Below, one piece after another: positions 13,447 to 25,980 of a stretch of DNA of 64,000 bases. Both the position numbers and the translations under genes were made by a program. Each line of letters starts with the position of its first letter. The first letter of the stretch is position 1. The notes beneath the pieces were generated by a model, which ran no database searches, was not told where the DNA came from, and saw only the letters and a program-made list of their open reading frames with translations. Origin of the DNA: Acanthacorydalis orientalis (Eukaryota; Arthropoda; Insecta; Megaloptera; Corydalidae); assembly GCA_034766995.1 (NCBI GenBank), contig CM068323.1, forward strand, positions 17,903,016 through 17,967,015. The letters run 5' to 3'.

Positions 13447-15111
13447 TTAAGAGTTGGTTATTTACGAATTCTGCTGTCCATTGTGAAAAATAATGTTAAT
13501 TAAATTTAAAATACTGCTTCGAATATAATTTAAATTATAGTTCTTAATTCATATAATTTATAATAATCGACTATCTAATCTTGTTATGAATTAAAAAAAA
13601 TATTTTAATAAAAAAAGATTGATTTTATTATGACAGTATTGAAATTTAAATTCAGTAAATATTTCTATTGAATTTATAATTGAAATAACGAATATTTAAT
13701 ACAGTTCAATGTCATTTTAAAACAAATGTTATCAAAAATTGACTATACAGAGATATGAAAGTCGTCTCCACGAGTCAACACTGTACAAGAGACTTACTTA
13801 TAATAACTGACTGTTTAGAAACTCACTTGCTATAATGCATATCGTTTCAAATTTATAACCAATCCATAAAATAATATGAAAGTGTGAAGGGAGATTTAAA
13901 ACAGCACTTGTATACATCGTATAACTTTATATAGATGGGGTGACGAAAGTTTAATACGACATGAACATATATAAAGTTTCATCAACTAAATTAGATTTTC
14001 ATATATTTATAAACATAATATATTGCTTATATTTGACATATCAATGTAGTTATTTTTATTATAAATCTTTTCGTACGGTTATTAAAATCGCTGTGACATA
14101 TATCAAAATATCAATATGTTTTTTTATAATTTATTAGAATATTACTTTTTGATTTCGTGTATATTTATTCGTGTATTTTTCTCGATGATGTGCCATAGGG
14201 CTTTTTTAAAGAATATTTTATAAGATATTTCTTTCATACAATAGTTTTCTTCTGAGGTATTTTCTTGTTTAGCAGATCATTTTTTTATATTTCTATCCGT
14301 TTGAAAAGAACAAATATTAACATTAAACAATACATATTATTTTTTTTAAAAAAAAACATCTGTTTTGTACTTGAAAGTGTTGATCTAAAGAAAATAGTTC
14401 AAAGTAATAATCTTACATCCAAACAGAAAGGAATAAAAAATAAACCACTCTTTTATAACATGAAATTTGCTTTTAAATGCTCTAGATACTTAAATATAAC
14501 ATGCAGATTTCTTTGTGTTACACGATTTTATGTTAAAAACAAATATTCACGAGTTCATAACTACATATTTACCACAAGGTACATTTAAGTTTCAAAGAAT
14601 AATTTTCGTTTTTAGTATAGAGTATTTCATACGTTTTTTTCATACGATGGATTTTCTTTTCAGTTTAACCATTTTTTCTGTATTTGAAAATTAATCAAAT
14701 ACTATTATAAACATTATTTCGCATGTAAATTGTTTAATTTATTGACTATTTAAAAGTAAAAATAAACCTTTCTATACAGTTCGATTGAAGATTTGCATAT
14801 TTTTATCTCTCCTATTCATACGGATCATGTCTGTTTTTTTTAAAAAAAATGTGAATTTCCAATCTAAATTTTATCATTTTTATTATTTCCAATCCTTAAA
14901 ATATGTCTGTTCTCCCAATTTTTATGGTATTTATAATTTTTATTATCTACATTTTCGTTTTATTTTCATATCTACTCCTTTCCTTCTACTTGTTATTTCT
15001 AATATAAATCCTTTTTTGTATGAATTGAATTCAGTAAATTATGTCAGCATTCAAAATATATCTTACATTTCTTAGACAGTCAAAATTAGTTAATCAAATA
15101 AATGAATATTT

Positions 15112-15114
<3 letters not shown>

Positions 15115-15167
<53 letters not shown>
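15115..15167. repeat. (AT)n microsatellite
   Basis: About 53 bp of pure AT alternation. Confidence 0.95.
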
Positions 15168-15168
<1 letters not shown>

Positions 15169-16109
15169 TTTTATGTAAAGGCGTGATTATATAAATAGCC
15201 TAACAGCATAACTCAGTTGATAATTTAATTTAATAACACTGTCATCTACCCAATAACTTGTAAAGCAAACAGTACAAACATCATTTCATGTCTACTTATT
15301 ACAGAGAAAATATTTCATATCTCGTCACCATCAGTAATTACACGTTTAATACAATACTCGAACGTGTCCCCCGCTTTCATATTATCAGTACATCTTTTTA
15401 AGCCATCGATCTGTGTCCCCTTGTTGTGCAGATCACTGCCTCTCAAGACAATGCGACGTATATTCTCTATGCGTACGTTATGTGTGTATGCATGTCCTCT
15501 TGCGTGAATATTACAGTGATACTTCATCTGTGCTGTTTGAAAATTATAACTGCTTTGAATTTTTTTCTCGTGCAGTTGTAATATCGGTTTCTTCTATGAA
15601 ATACATTCATGAGATCTTTTTTTTTTAATGTCCGCTGGTAATTCAGAAGGGGGAATCTTCTTTTATAGAAACCGAAATGATATTTCTCTGTTGGTATGTT
15701 TTTCTCGTTTTCAGTATATTAAAAAGTGAACTTAATTTTACCACAAGTTCAATATAAAATCAACTCGTATATTTTTCAGAATATGAAAAGGTTTCTAAAT
15801 GTATTTTTTCGTTATATTTTACAGAGAACAAACATAGTAAAAAATTAAAATTTTGTTTAAAATAAATAAGAGAATAAATTTGTTTTTTTATATAAATAAA
15901 AATATTTATGAAAAAAATTAAATCACCTCTATATACTACAAAAATTAAATGTAAATTCGAGTATGCAAATATTTTAGAATAAACAAAAACATTTTTTTAT
16001 TTAAGCATAAAAAAAAGAATTTATTTTTCTTGTAGTGAAAACATGTATTTGGAAAGAAATATCTTTACTTGTAATTTCATTTAACTTACTTTAATTGTCA
16101 AATTAAAAA

Positions 16110-16114
<5 letters not shown>

Positions 16115-16165
<51 letters not shown>
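16115..16165. repeat. (TA)n microsatellite
   Basis: About 50 bp of TA alternation after a short GTGTG lead, roughly 190 bp upstream of the PTB exon. Confidence 0.95.
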
Positions 16166-16167
<2 letters not shown>

Positions 16168-16355
16168 TATTTAATGTCATCATCAACTTTTAACGTGTGA
16201 ATGTATTCAGTTCTACATATAAAGAAAACATTGAAAAATATAACAATTCCATTTCAAATTTTAATTGTTTTTAATTACTAAACAATATTTGTATATATTT
16301 GTTACTTTAGTCTTTTAAAACATAAATGAATCTTTAAACTTTTGTTTGATTTCAG

Positions 16356-16430
16356 GAAAGTGCTCGTACAAAAGCTGTTCTTCTTGTGATATCATTATCG
16401 GGAATAAAAGTATGCAGTCCAGATGGAAAG
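16356..16430 (+). CDS. PTB/PID-domain exon (SH2D5-like adaptor)
   Basis: This is the only exon here that can be tied to a protein family. A pyrimidine-rich tract ending ATTTCAG precedes 75 nt that read ESARTKA, then VLLVISLSGIKVCSPDGK, followed by a donor AAAG|GTTAGC. The series of alternating hydrophobic residues, the Gly-Ile/Leu-Lys turn and the short polar loop are the mid-domain strands of a phosphotyrosine-binding (PTB/PID) fold. The closest pattern I know is the PTB of SH2D5-like adaptors (FSLQGLKI region). PTB domains bind NPxY-type or phosphotyrosine peptides and act as cytoplasmic adaptors. The exon is phase 0-0. A second frame is also open but lacks the family pattern. The preceding exon (first PTB strand and helix) and the following exon (the MAHALRRI-type strand) were not found, so both neighbouring introns are very long. 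Confidence 0.75.
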
Positions 16431-16541
16431 GTTAGCCTTATAAACATTATTTATTATCGAGCACAAGTTTATTGAGATTAAATGTCTATGAAAAGACAAC
16501 TTGCGTATATTTTACTTATCATGGATCTTAGCAATATTTTC

Positions 16542-16547
<6 letters not shown>

Positions 16548-16587
<40 letters not shown>
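16548..16587. repeat. (AT)n microsatellite
   Basis: About 40 bp of AT alternation, 117 bp after the PTB exon donor. Confidence 0.95.
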
Positions 16588-16590
<3 letters not shown>

Positions 16591-16778
16591 TAATATTAAA
16601 TGTACTATCACCTTTCGCATTTCCTACATCGCAATGAATTCCATTAAATTTTCTCGAACATTGGGTTTGGTCGTTTCTTGACCGCTTCCCAAATCTTAAA
16701 GTTCAATCGATAATACCCTTTGTTCATTTGAGGTACTTGAGCTCAGAACTAGTTCGATAAGTTTAATCTTGTTTTATG

Positions 16779-16784
<6 letters not shown>

Positions 16785-16838
<54 letters not shown>
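16785..16838. repeat. (AT)n microsatellite
   Basis: About 54 bp of pure AT alternation. Confidence 0.95.
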
Positions 16839-16842
<4 letters not shown>

Positions 16843-17152
16843 ATATTCAAATATGAAAATTTAAATAACTGAGATTTAAATTTAAAATTAATTCAAGCGG
16901 AATATGTATTCCTTTCAATGAGCTTTTCGTACGATTTGTTCTTAAATCTCGAGTATTTTTTAAATTTTAAAATTATTATCCATTAAATTAATCTCACTGT
17001 ACTTTTCAAAGAACAGAAGATATTACCTAATGATTTTCCTATTTTACTAAATAAAAAAATATAAAAAACGCACTCACATCTGAAATGTTTGAGATTGTAA
17101 ACTATTACCAAAAGTTAATTTTTTAATATAAATTCTAGTATAGAAAACAATT

Positions 17153-17171
17153 AATTAATTAATTAATTTAA
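17153..17171. repeat. (TTAA)n microsatellite
   Basis: Nearly five tandem TTAA units. Confidence 0.85.
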
Positions 17172-17575
17172 AATCTCTTTCTAACACTGTTTTTAACTCG
17201 GATTTTATTTTTTAAGTTCAATTATTTGAAACGTAATATTCTATTAAAATGAACAATCCGTACATTTTATTAAAAAATATACCAAATAACCATACTACAT
17301 AAAAGAACTCATTTAGAACCTCAAAATTACATAGAAAGCATTTTTGAATCCCTCAATAAGATTTTTAACAGCTAAATACTATTTTAATTTTCTTTACAGT
17401 ATAATTAATACTTAAATATTCTAGACATGTTGTTAGAATTGCATATAATACCATAATTCTACAATAAAAAATTCTATTTTAAAAAACCTGCATTTATTGA
17501 ATTATTGTTTCAAAAATGTGGAAAAAGAACTGTAATAAAAGATTACATTTTAACATGAAAAATTACTGAAAATGT

Positions 17576-17580
<5 letters not shown>

Positions 17581-17622
<42 letters not shown>

Positions 17623-17623
17623 C

Positions 17624-17677
<54 letters not shown>

Positions 17678-17680
17678 GAG
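17581..17680. repeat. compound (TA)n/(CATA)n/(GA)n microsatellite
   Basis: TA alternation broken by regularly spaced CA steps, ending in about 18 bp of GA alternation. Confidence 0.95.
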
Positions 17681-18508
17681 GGTGAATAGTTAGACACTCA
17701 TTCAAAGTCATTTAGATAGTTAAAACAGGCCATTTAACTAACGACAATAAACAGAAAATCCCTGATAAATTATGTAGCTGCTCCATGATAAATTCAGCAT
17801 TAAATGTAACGTTAGTTTTATCATCTCAGTAATAAATATTTTATAAAGCTTCCTTACATTACGTCGACTACACTTAACAAAACAAACCTGACACTTGAAT
17901 GAAATAAAAACAGAAAGGAATATTATTCTTTTTGAAAGGTTATGCTCTCGTTTATTATTTTTAGGTGTGTTTACACATGAAAATAGATCTGAAAATATTT
18001 ACATACGAACAAATTCCCTCAGTGAGTTGTAATAAATGTCATGACTATATATTCACTTTGAAAGAAAAAAAATTCTACAGATCTATGTTTATAGTAAATG
18101 AAACTGTATCTTCGAGCTATATATTTTTTTATTTTAAATCTATTAATGTACTGTATACATTCGATATGTACACATAAAAGTTTTTGATACATAAAATGTT
18201 TATATTAGCTCTTTTTAAACTTGTTTGCATTTAAAACTTGTGTTTATTATTAAAATTTGTATTTTAAACTCGTGTTTCCAATATAAATGTAATTTATTAT
18301 TTATTTTTATTTTGTATTCAACAATATTTATCACGAATAGCTATTGCAAATTATATAAAAATATTTATTTAAGTTGCCATTATTACTATCAACAAAATAT
18401 TGTGGAAAATAATATATTTTACATTAAGAAACTTTCTCACAAAGTATAAATTTATTTTCTTCAGTGATTTTAAAATATTTGTTTATTGTTTAAAGAGTCT
18501 TTATTATT

Positions 18509-18510
18509 AT

Positions 18511-18543
<33 letters not shown>

Positions 18544-18560
18544 GTCTGTGTGTGTGTATA
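18509..18560. repeat. (AT)n with (TG)n tail
   Basis: Two AT blocks are separated by an AA step and followed by a TGTGTG run. Confidence 0.9.
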
Positions 18561-19400
18561 TAAATATTAAAATTAATCTCGTTTTTATGTAAAATATGAA
18601 TCGTACATCTTAAGCTGAAACAGCACAAATCTCTGAGCATAGTAAATTATTCTAATTATATATTAGATCACGACAGAGCATGTATAATTCGTATGTAGAG
18701 TGCAAAGTACAGGTTATCTCTAGATTATATATTCTGTAGTAGACAAGATTCACGTACTTTATGTACTTATAACTGTATCTTTTGCTACATCTAACTAACC
18801 GTTTACAAGAATAATAGGTTTTTGTCGGTGCACAAAGTTGGAATTGTTTTATAGCAAATAACGTTTTACATCTGACGAGATTTACACATTTATTTTATAA
18901 TTAGATAAATCTTTATACAATTAAATTAAAATAAGAGATTTAATTATGTGTATGTATTTAATTTATAAAAATTAATTATTGAAAAAAAACATGGTCTCTT
19001 ATTCGTTAACTAGATAAAACATTTAAGAAGTTTTTAAAAATATTTTCCACATTATAAAAACGAGATCACTTCTAAAATTGAATTCTCATCTAATTGTTTT
19101 TCAAATAAATGTTCAAATTAAATGTTTCATGTGTAAAATTTAAGTAATCATACCTTATTAGTTTCTTTTTAGTACTTTCTCGAGATTAAAACATACTGAA
19201 AAGATATAATTTCTCATTTAATTATGATTTCATATTTGTTTGTACTCATAATTTAAAAATATTAATATTTTATTTATTTTCAAACTATCAAAAATATTTT
19301 ATAAATAGATCTATTAATTTATTAAAATAATATATATTTCCTGTTATGAAATATACATCATATATTAAAGAAAATATATTTAATTTTTTTTTATTTTGTC

Positions 19401-19420
19401 ATATATACATACATATATAC

Positions 19421-19494
<74 letters not shown>
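19401..19494. repeat. (AT)n/(ACAT)n microsatellite
   Basis: About 94 bp. The left half is broken by ACAT units; the right half is pure AT. Confidence 0.95.
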
Positions 19495-19498
<4 letters not shown>

Positions 19499-19579
19499 AT
19501 TACTTGATTAACATTTATTCTTTGACAAATATTAATTATGATATTCTGTATTCTCCTTCAATTACTGAAAATTAATTAG

Positions 19580-20330
19580 TAGTAAAAGTCAAACAAAGGT
19601 CTCCGAAGGTCAACTGAAAAAATCGAACTTTCCACATTTGTACAACCTGTTTGTACCCGGTCATAGCGTGTATAGTATACAGGAGGTACCTTTAACAAAC
19701 CACTGCGTGGACAAAAACCGTAACACCGATTTAAATTAGACTCGAATCATTAAAAAACCTACATCAACACGCCCTAAAACTCATACGTGCATACGTAATA
19801 TAGGACGCGAAAAAAAATATATTCATTTAGTCGAACCATAAAAAAAAGTCTTTGTGACATTAAGCGTATACTGAGTGTTTAATTCAGCGCGGGCCAGGCC
19901 ATGACGTGACGACCTGACGCAGATATTATTATTGCTCCCCGCTGAGCAGTTAGCCGTACCAGTCAGACGACATGCAAACAAAACACTCCTGTAATTAGTA
20001 GGGCTCGTGTCAACCCTCGTCATCCCGGAATAGCTCTGTGATATCCGACACAGTTATATAACATACGTAAACGTACATGTGAGTTGGCATAAGACTATTC
20101 AATTTTGTTTTTCGGAGGAAAAAAGTCGACAAATAAACATCCATAATAACCGTAAATACGACAGGTACTATTTAAATAATGAGGTACAATTTATCTCAAG
20201 AAATATGTTACGTACGTAAATCTGCTTTTCTACGCATACATCACTGACATTTTTTACGCGTGTTCCTTTTTATGACAATGAAGGAAATCTCTTTCGAAGG
20301 AAACTCGTAAGAACCCGAATTCCCTTTTAT
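19580..20330. other. CpG-rich patch with a 66-codon minus frame
   Basis: Higher complexity and CpG content than its surroundings. A minus-strand ATG frame at 19823-20023 (MTRVDTSPTNYRSVLFACRL at its start) has no recognisable domain. Two AGGTC-type half-sites occur near 19595-19615. It could be a regulatory region or an unrecognised exon. Confidence 0.3.
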
Positions 20331-20362
20331 ATCTTTTTCGTACTACATTTATAGATAGACAT

Positions 20363-20369
20363 GTATATA

Positions 20370-20449
<80 letters not shown>
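20363..20449. repeat. (AT)n microsatellite
   Basis: About 87 bp, among the longest uninterrupted tracts here. Confidence 0.95.
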
Positions 20450-20451
<2 letters not shown>

Positions 20452-20641
20452 ATTCATTCTTGGCAATCTGAACATATTTGATACAAACGAAATCATTTTA
20501 TAATATTTATTTATCACATAGTCAATACTTTGATAAAAACATAAAACCATAAATGAAATATAGAATAAATATTTATTTAGTGCTTTTGATCTGAATCATC
20601 GGTTAAATTTTATTTATATTCAAATATGTTTAATATGCATA

Positions 20642-22040
20642 TTAGGTTGAGTCATTTCTTCTGTTGTTCCAGTACTGTTTTCAATAGTTTTATTGAGACA
20701 ACTCCTTCCTGTATACGTTTTAATAGTGTGTTTTTTCACTTATTTCAAGCACTACGTTTCCATAGTGCTTGCTGCAATTTGGATTTTTAAATAAGTTGAG
20801 ATTTGAATGTCAAATAATGCATTTATCTTTACTTGTGCATTTAAAACATAATATTTGCGCAAATTAAAAAAAAAACTACAGTGTGATTGTAGTTAGAAAA
20901 AATATTTAAAATATATTGGGTACAGAGTTGTTCCTATCATAACCTGTGAATGTTGGTTCAAAAAATTTGAAAATCAATTACGATCATATATCTTTAGGAT
21001 ATACGATCTAGAGGATGAGCTCATCTCCATAGCAGATGTGGATCAAAGAATAACAACACATAAATTAGAAGAAAATATGGAAGTCTCTCAATTAATAGCG
21101 TTTTGATATCGCAACAAACTTGGAAAAGTCAAAAAGTGCGATATGTGGACACCATATCTTTTATCCGAACAACCTTGTCAGATAAAGTCCTGACCTACGT
21201 TAGTTTCTTAAATCGTCTAAATTGAACACATTTCTTGGACATAACAATGACCAGAGATAAAAAATGGATTCTTTTTAATAATTCGGAGAGATAAAAAACA
21301 GTTGTTGAATCTAGAGGCGTGCCCATACTCAACAAAAATTGGGCTTTATTTTAAGTAAATTATGTTTTATGTCTAGAGAGGTATAACATGTGAAGTCGAT
21401 TATGAGGTTTTAAACGAAATCCATACTGTTTATATTGAGCTCTACTGACAGCAGTTGAGAAATTTTCCCACTTATAAAAGTCAAGATATGACACATAAAC
21501 AGCAAGATTGCTATAAATAGATGACAGAGCTTAGATAAAAGGGATCGAATCCCAAGGCTTGCCAACCAAATTAGGATTACAGAGAAGAATAGCCAATATC
21601 AGACAACACCCAACCGTCAAAAAAAATCAGTTTGAAATATTGGATGAAAAACTTCAAGAAAACCATTGATGTTTAATCAATCTTAAAGGAGTTATACTGT
21701 ATTATGACAACACCAGCAACAGCAAGCATACAGCAATGACAAGGGGGCATTAACTAACGAAACTGAATTGAGAAATTCTACCACATTCTGTATCTATTCC
21801 AGACATTACTTAATTTGATTATTTATTCTGTTCACTTCAAACATACTTTAAAAGGAAAAAAATACCTCAAAAGCAAACATCGATTATTTTGTATCAAAGA
21901 CATCATCTTGAAAAACTAGTTAATAGATGAAGGCCATATTATGAACAACGGAAATTACATTATCGAATAAGAAAACATTTTGAATTATGTGTTTGAAATC
22001 ATAAGTCTCGAAAAATGCACGTACTTATGACTCAACCTAA
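20642..22040 (+). mobile_element. mariner transposon, full length but decayed
   Basis: The ends are a perfect 14-bp inverted pair, TTAGGTTGAGTCAT at 20642-20655 and its complement at 22027-22040. Each is flanked by the TA target site used by Tc1/mariner elements (20640-20641 and 22041-22042). The total of 1399 bp is close to an autonomous mariner. Beyond 14 bp the two ends diverge, one sign of age. The interior carries a mariner transposase with many stops and frameshifts, listed separately. The element lies in a noncoding stretch and shows no sign of exaptation. Confidence 0.93.
20920..21972 (+). pseudogene. mariner transposase remnant
   Basis: Family landmarks appear in order, in shifting frames. 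A helix-turn-helix end reads TCECWFKKFEN. The linker reads KLGKVKKCDMWTPYLLSEQ. The first catalytic Asp lies in TRDKKWILFNN and the second in GVILYYDN. The third lies in SIPDIT-stop-FDYLF. A C-terminal tail reads IMNNGNYI. The three positions of the DD34D triad can therefore still be recognised, although stops such as the one after ENMEVSQLIAF make the gene dead. The protein would have moved the element by cut-and-paste at TA dinucleotides. Confidence 0.88.
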
Positions 22041-22128
22041 TATATATTAATTCAACAGTATTAGCATCCATTTAAATTATTATAAATATTTCGATTCCTG
22101 AATATAAACTTTTCAGATTTATCAAACA

Positions 22129-22132
<4 letters not shown>

Positions 22133-22162
<30 letters not shown>
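22133..22162. repeat. (AT)n microsatellite with CA tail
   Basis: About 24 bp of AT alternation followed by ACACACA. Confidence 0.9.
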
Positions 22163-22164
<2 letters not shown>

Positions 22165-22540
22165 GATACTGTTTTAAATAAATTGAAAAATATTAAAGTT
22201 TTCTTCAGTTTAATAAATCGATTTACAGAGATAACCATTCAATTATTCGATTTATTATATGGGATGCGAAAAAAAACAAATCGAAATAAATATTGATCAA
22301 GTCTTTAATAGCAATTCGTTCCATGTCTTTCTTTTCATATCAATGTATAAAACTTATATACGCTATAATGTCAGACCCATTAAAAAAATCCAATTTTCGC
22401 GACTCGTCAGAACATAAAGTACAATTTCCTCACGCAATTTTAATTTACAGCATCATCACAAAGCGTTCTCACGCCCAAACTTCTTGACGATTGCTGCCAT
22501 AAGAAAATACTGTATTTTGTCTATGTATGTATGTGTTTGA

Positions 22541-22590
22541 GTATATATATATATATAGATATATATATATATATATATATATAGATAGAT
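22541..22590. repeat. (AT)n/(GATA)n microsatellite
   Basis: AT alternation interrupted by GATA units. Confidence 0.9.
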
Positions 22591-23291
22591 ATAGACAGAC
22601 GAAAAACATCAAACAACATCAGTTGTTATTACCGTTGATACAATGGTATTGACTCAACAAAGTTTACTCTGTAAACACGTTATTTAGAAACAAGCCATTC
22701 GTATTGCATTATTTTCATCAGCCACTCGTCTAACAGTTACGAAGTGCCGAATGCCCTGAGACACAGAGACAAGAATAACATTGTTATTTAAAGCCGTTTT
22801 CTTGACGAAATAACCATAAATTACGTTTTCCCTGCGTTTCGACATCAACTTCAGCTTTGTACATTCAGTGACAATATAAATTATGCATAGGGGCACATAA
22901 GGAAATTCGGCATATGTAATTAAACGCTATGAACTAAAACGTAAATAAATAATTTGATATGCGAATTTATATTCATAAATATAATTAATTACTGGATTAG
23001 ATATGTACTTTGTGAATTTCACGTTCCATGGTGTATCGTTGGCATTAATTAATTTTAAATTGTAATATATGAAGCCATAACCCATTCGTTTATGAGGATA
23101 TGTTTACTATACATTTATGAACAACAACATATGTATAAATGGAGAAAGAGAAGGCAGATGGGAAGAGAAAGACGACTTGATTTTAAATAAATTTGTAACA
23201 TGCTTTTATGTTTCAATTCAAAGATTAATGTTCGACAACAAATAAATGTAACAATTGGTTCAAAAATACACTCACACACTTATTATATTTA

Positions 23292-23295
<4 letters not shown>

Positions 23296-23337
<42 letters not shown>
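23296..23337. repeat. (AT)n microsatellite
   Basis: About 42 bp of pure AT alternation. Confidence 0.95.
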
Positions 23338-23339
<2 letters not shown>

Positions 23340-23443
23340 AATTTAAAATATAAGTTTTCAAAAAAAAAGATTATGTAAAAATCGATTCAAATAGATTTTC
23401 TCAAATGAACGGTGTATCGTTCTTCCAAAACGATATAACCATA

Positions 23444-23454
<11 letters not shown>

Positions 23455-23501
<47 letters not shown>
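23455..23501. repeat. (AT)n microsatellite
   Basis: About 46 bp, preceded by CATACATA. Confidence 0.95.
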
Positions 23502-23503
<2 letters not shown>

Positions 23504-24286
23504 CGACCTTTTTTTCATTTATGTAATGTTCAAATATACGATATTGAAAAACTATCTTCATACGAGTATTTGAACGAAACGGAGTTAAACGAGTAATATC
23601 GTAAAAGTTTAAACTAGAATCTATTCCACATGAAGACAAATTCTATACATTCTATCAAATGTATAAAGTATATTTCTATCGAAAGATTGTTTCAAAATAT
23701 TCATTTTTATTATATGTTTACTATAATGTATCAATAAAACGATTTATTTATGTATTGAAATAACGAAAGAAATTAATAAAAATATCCGATATTTCATAAG
23801 TACTGTGTTAGAAAATTTTAATAATAATATGAAAATATATTCTTTACCCAAAAACTGTATCACAGCACTGAAAAAAAAGATTAGCTATGATATTTAATGA
23901 ATTATAGATGTGATAATAGATATCAATGTCCTTAATATAAACTTAATTCGGTGTATTTAGTTAATGCTTACATTTAAAAAATCTGTATATTTTAAGCTGT
24001 ATTAAATTTTGAAAAACATATCAGGTATATTATTTTAAAACTGTAATAAAAACAATATTTATTTATGTTTTAATATAGAATGACCAAATGTTTTATTGAA
24101 TAAAAATATATAAGGTTAATAATTTTTTAAAAGAGGTAAAGTTTTAAAAATACTGTTCAAATTCAGTAATAAATGAAATAAATGTAACGCGAGATAACAC
24201 TATTAAATATAAAACTCCTGTATATTTAGCTTATTAATTTTAAGTATATTAGGTATTAAATGAAACATTTAATTAAAAAATCTGTG

Positions 24287-24288
<2 letters not shown>

Positions 24289-24332
<44 letters not shown>
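24289..24332. repeat. (AT)n microsatellite
   Basis: About 44 bp of AT alternation. Confidence 0.95.
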
Positions 24333-24336
<4 letters not shown>

Positions 24337-24570
24337 CATTTTACATTGTCTGCTTTAACACTTGTTTTATTTCGACTTCGAATCAATTTTCTTTTTGATT
24401 ATTAAATAATCTAAGTACAATGTTTGATTGAAAAGAAAAATTTTCTTCGACATTAATTATAAAACGTGTACGACTCCCAAGAAGCAGAAAACAATTTTAT
24501 GCTACGTGCACATATTTGAAATTAGAAACATTGTGTATATCCCAGAGAGCTTTTCCACCTGTTATCTCAA

Positions 24571-24613
24571 TAACTGTCAGGTAAATACTCAAGTTCTTGA
24601 AAACTGACAGTTA
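24571..24613. repeat. 10-bp inverted repeat, possible hairpin
   Basis: TAACTGTCAG at 24571-24580 and its exact complement at 24604-24613 flank 23 nt. Within the loop TCAAGTTCTTGA is itself a small palindrome. Confidence 0.6.
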
Positions 24614-24910
24614 ATTCGTACATTGTATTCCCAAGAGTAGAACGTATTATTCAGTTCGGTTTCCATCGCATAACATATAATTAAATATAAATAAATTTAT
24701 CACCGAAATGTATTTACGAACGCACGTTCGATATTATTAATAATTGGTAGAAATCATATCAATATTAACATTTATTTGTAAGTCGTTCGAATGTATTAAT
24801 TTTCTTACATTTGTGTATATGTTTATTCTCGAGTATTAATTTATATAAACGTTTTAATATTAACCGTTGATAATTTAATGTTGTTAATCACTTTAAGCTC
24901 TTAACAATCT

Positions 24911-24916
24911 TATAAC

Positions 24917-24972
<56 letters not shown>

Positions 24973-24978
24973 GTTATA

Positions 24979-25028
<50 letters not shown>
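24911..25028. repeat. palindrome-flanked (AT)n tract
   Basis: TATAACGT at 24911-24918 and ACGTTATA at 24971-24978 are exact complements bracketing about 52 bp of AT alternation. A second AT tract with one CATA step follows to 25028. Confidence 0.9.
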
Positions 25029-25029
<1 letters not shown>

Positions 25030-25400
25030 TAAATACTAAAGACTAATCATATTTTATGAAAATAAATTAAGCTTCAACGTCACATCCCTTTTACATTTAA
25101 TCTTTTATATCAAAAGACACATTACTTCATATCAAAAATAAAGTTTACAGGCATTATCTACTATTTTTATTTTACTTTTCAGAAAAATCTATCCGTATTG
25201 TTGATTTCTGAAGATAATTTCGCTTCGAACTCGTATAATCAATAATCAAATTGATCAATTTTTTAACATTTTGGTTATAAAAAGACTGTGTGATATATAG
25301 GAAGAAAAAGTCTTTGGAAAAATTATCTTCTTCGATTATGTTACGAAATAAATATGTTTGAAATGTGTGGATGAAATTAATAGTTTTATACATTTTTAAT

Positions 25401-25422
25401 ATTATATATATATATATATATC
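25401..25422. repeat. (AT)n microsatellite
   Basis: A short tract of about 22 bp. Confidence 0.85.
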
Positions 25423-25980
25423 TCACTTTATCTAAAATATGCAATAATATAAATCAACATTTTTGTATAAATTATTTAAGACAAAAAATGTTCACAAAAT
25501 ATTTTCAAAGAATTTAAATGTACTGAGAATTATTTTCATTGAAAAATATAGATTTTTTCTATTTTTCTGAATTGCAATTTGATTGGTTTCAAATTTTGAT
25601 TTTGATATATATTTTTGTGATTTAAGAATTAATTTAACCTATAAACCACAATTTTTATATTTTTTATAATGAGTATTGTTTTAACTAATAAATAAGCAAT
25701 TAAACGATAAATTTTCTGAGTGACTTAAAACTAAACAGAATTTTTTATCAAATCTGCTTGAATAAAACTTAATGGATATCCAGAAAACAAGTTATCGTCT
25801 TTAAAATACAGTCTATTTTATATTCTGTTTTAAATGTAATGAATTCACCATGTCAACATGCATGTATCATTATATTATTTTGTTATTTTAAGAATACTGC
25901 TATTTTATTTAGTATGAACGTTACGTTCTCATTTGAAATCCATCAGTGAGTTATTAGCTTTTCAATTCTACTCAAATCTC

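Larger units (their letters stand above)
16431..19580. other. intron downstream of the PTB exon
   Basis: AT-rich DNA with several microsatellites and a (TTAA)n run. No further exon of the PTB domain was recognised here or in the rest of the window. Confidence 0.6.
22041..25980. other. AT-rich noncoding stretch rich in microsatellites
   Basis: It holds seven AT tracts, a 10-bp inverted repeat at 24571-24613 and a palindrome around a long AT run at 24911-24978. Poly-Tyr/Ile frames here are repeat artefacts. Confidence 0.5.

Noticed and set aside
14265..15075. Two Phe/Tyr/Ile-rich plus frames that could suggest a mitochondrial insertion
   Set aside because: No mitochondrial protein motif is present and the frames match chance AT-rich translation.
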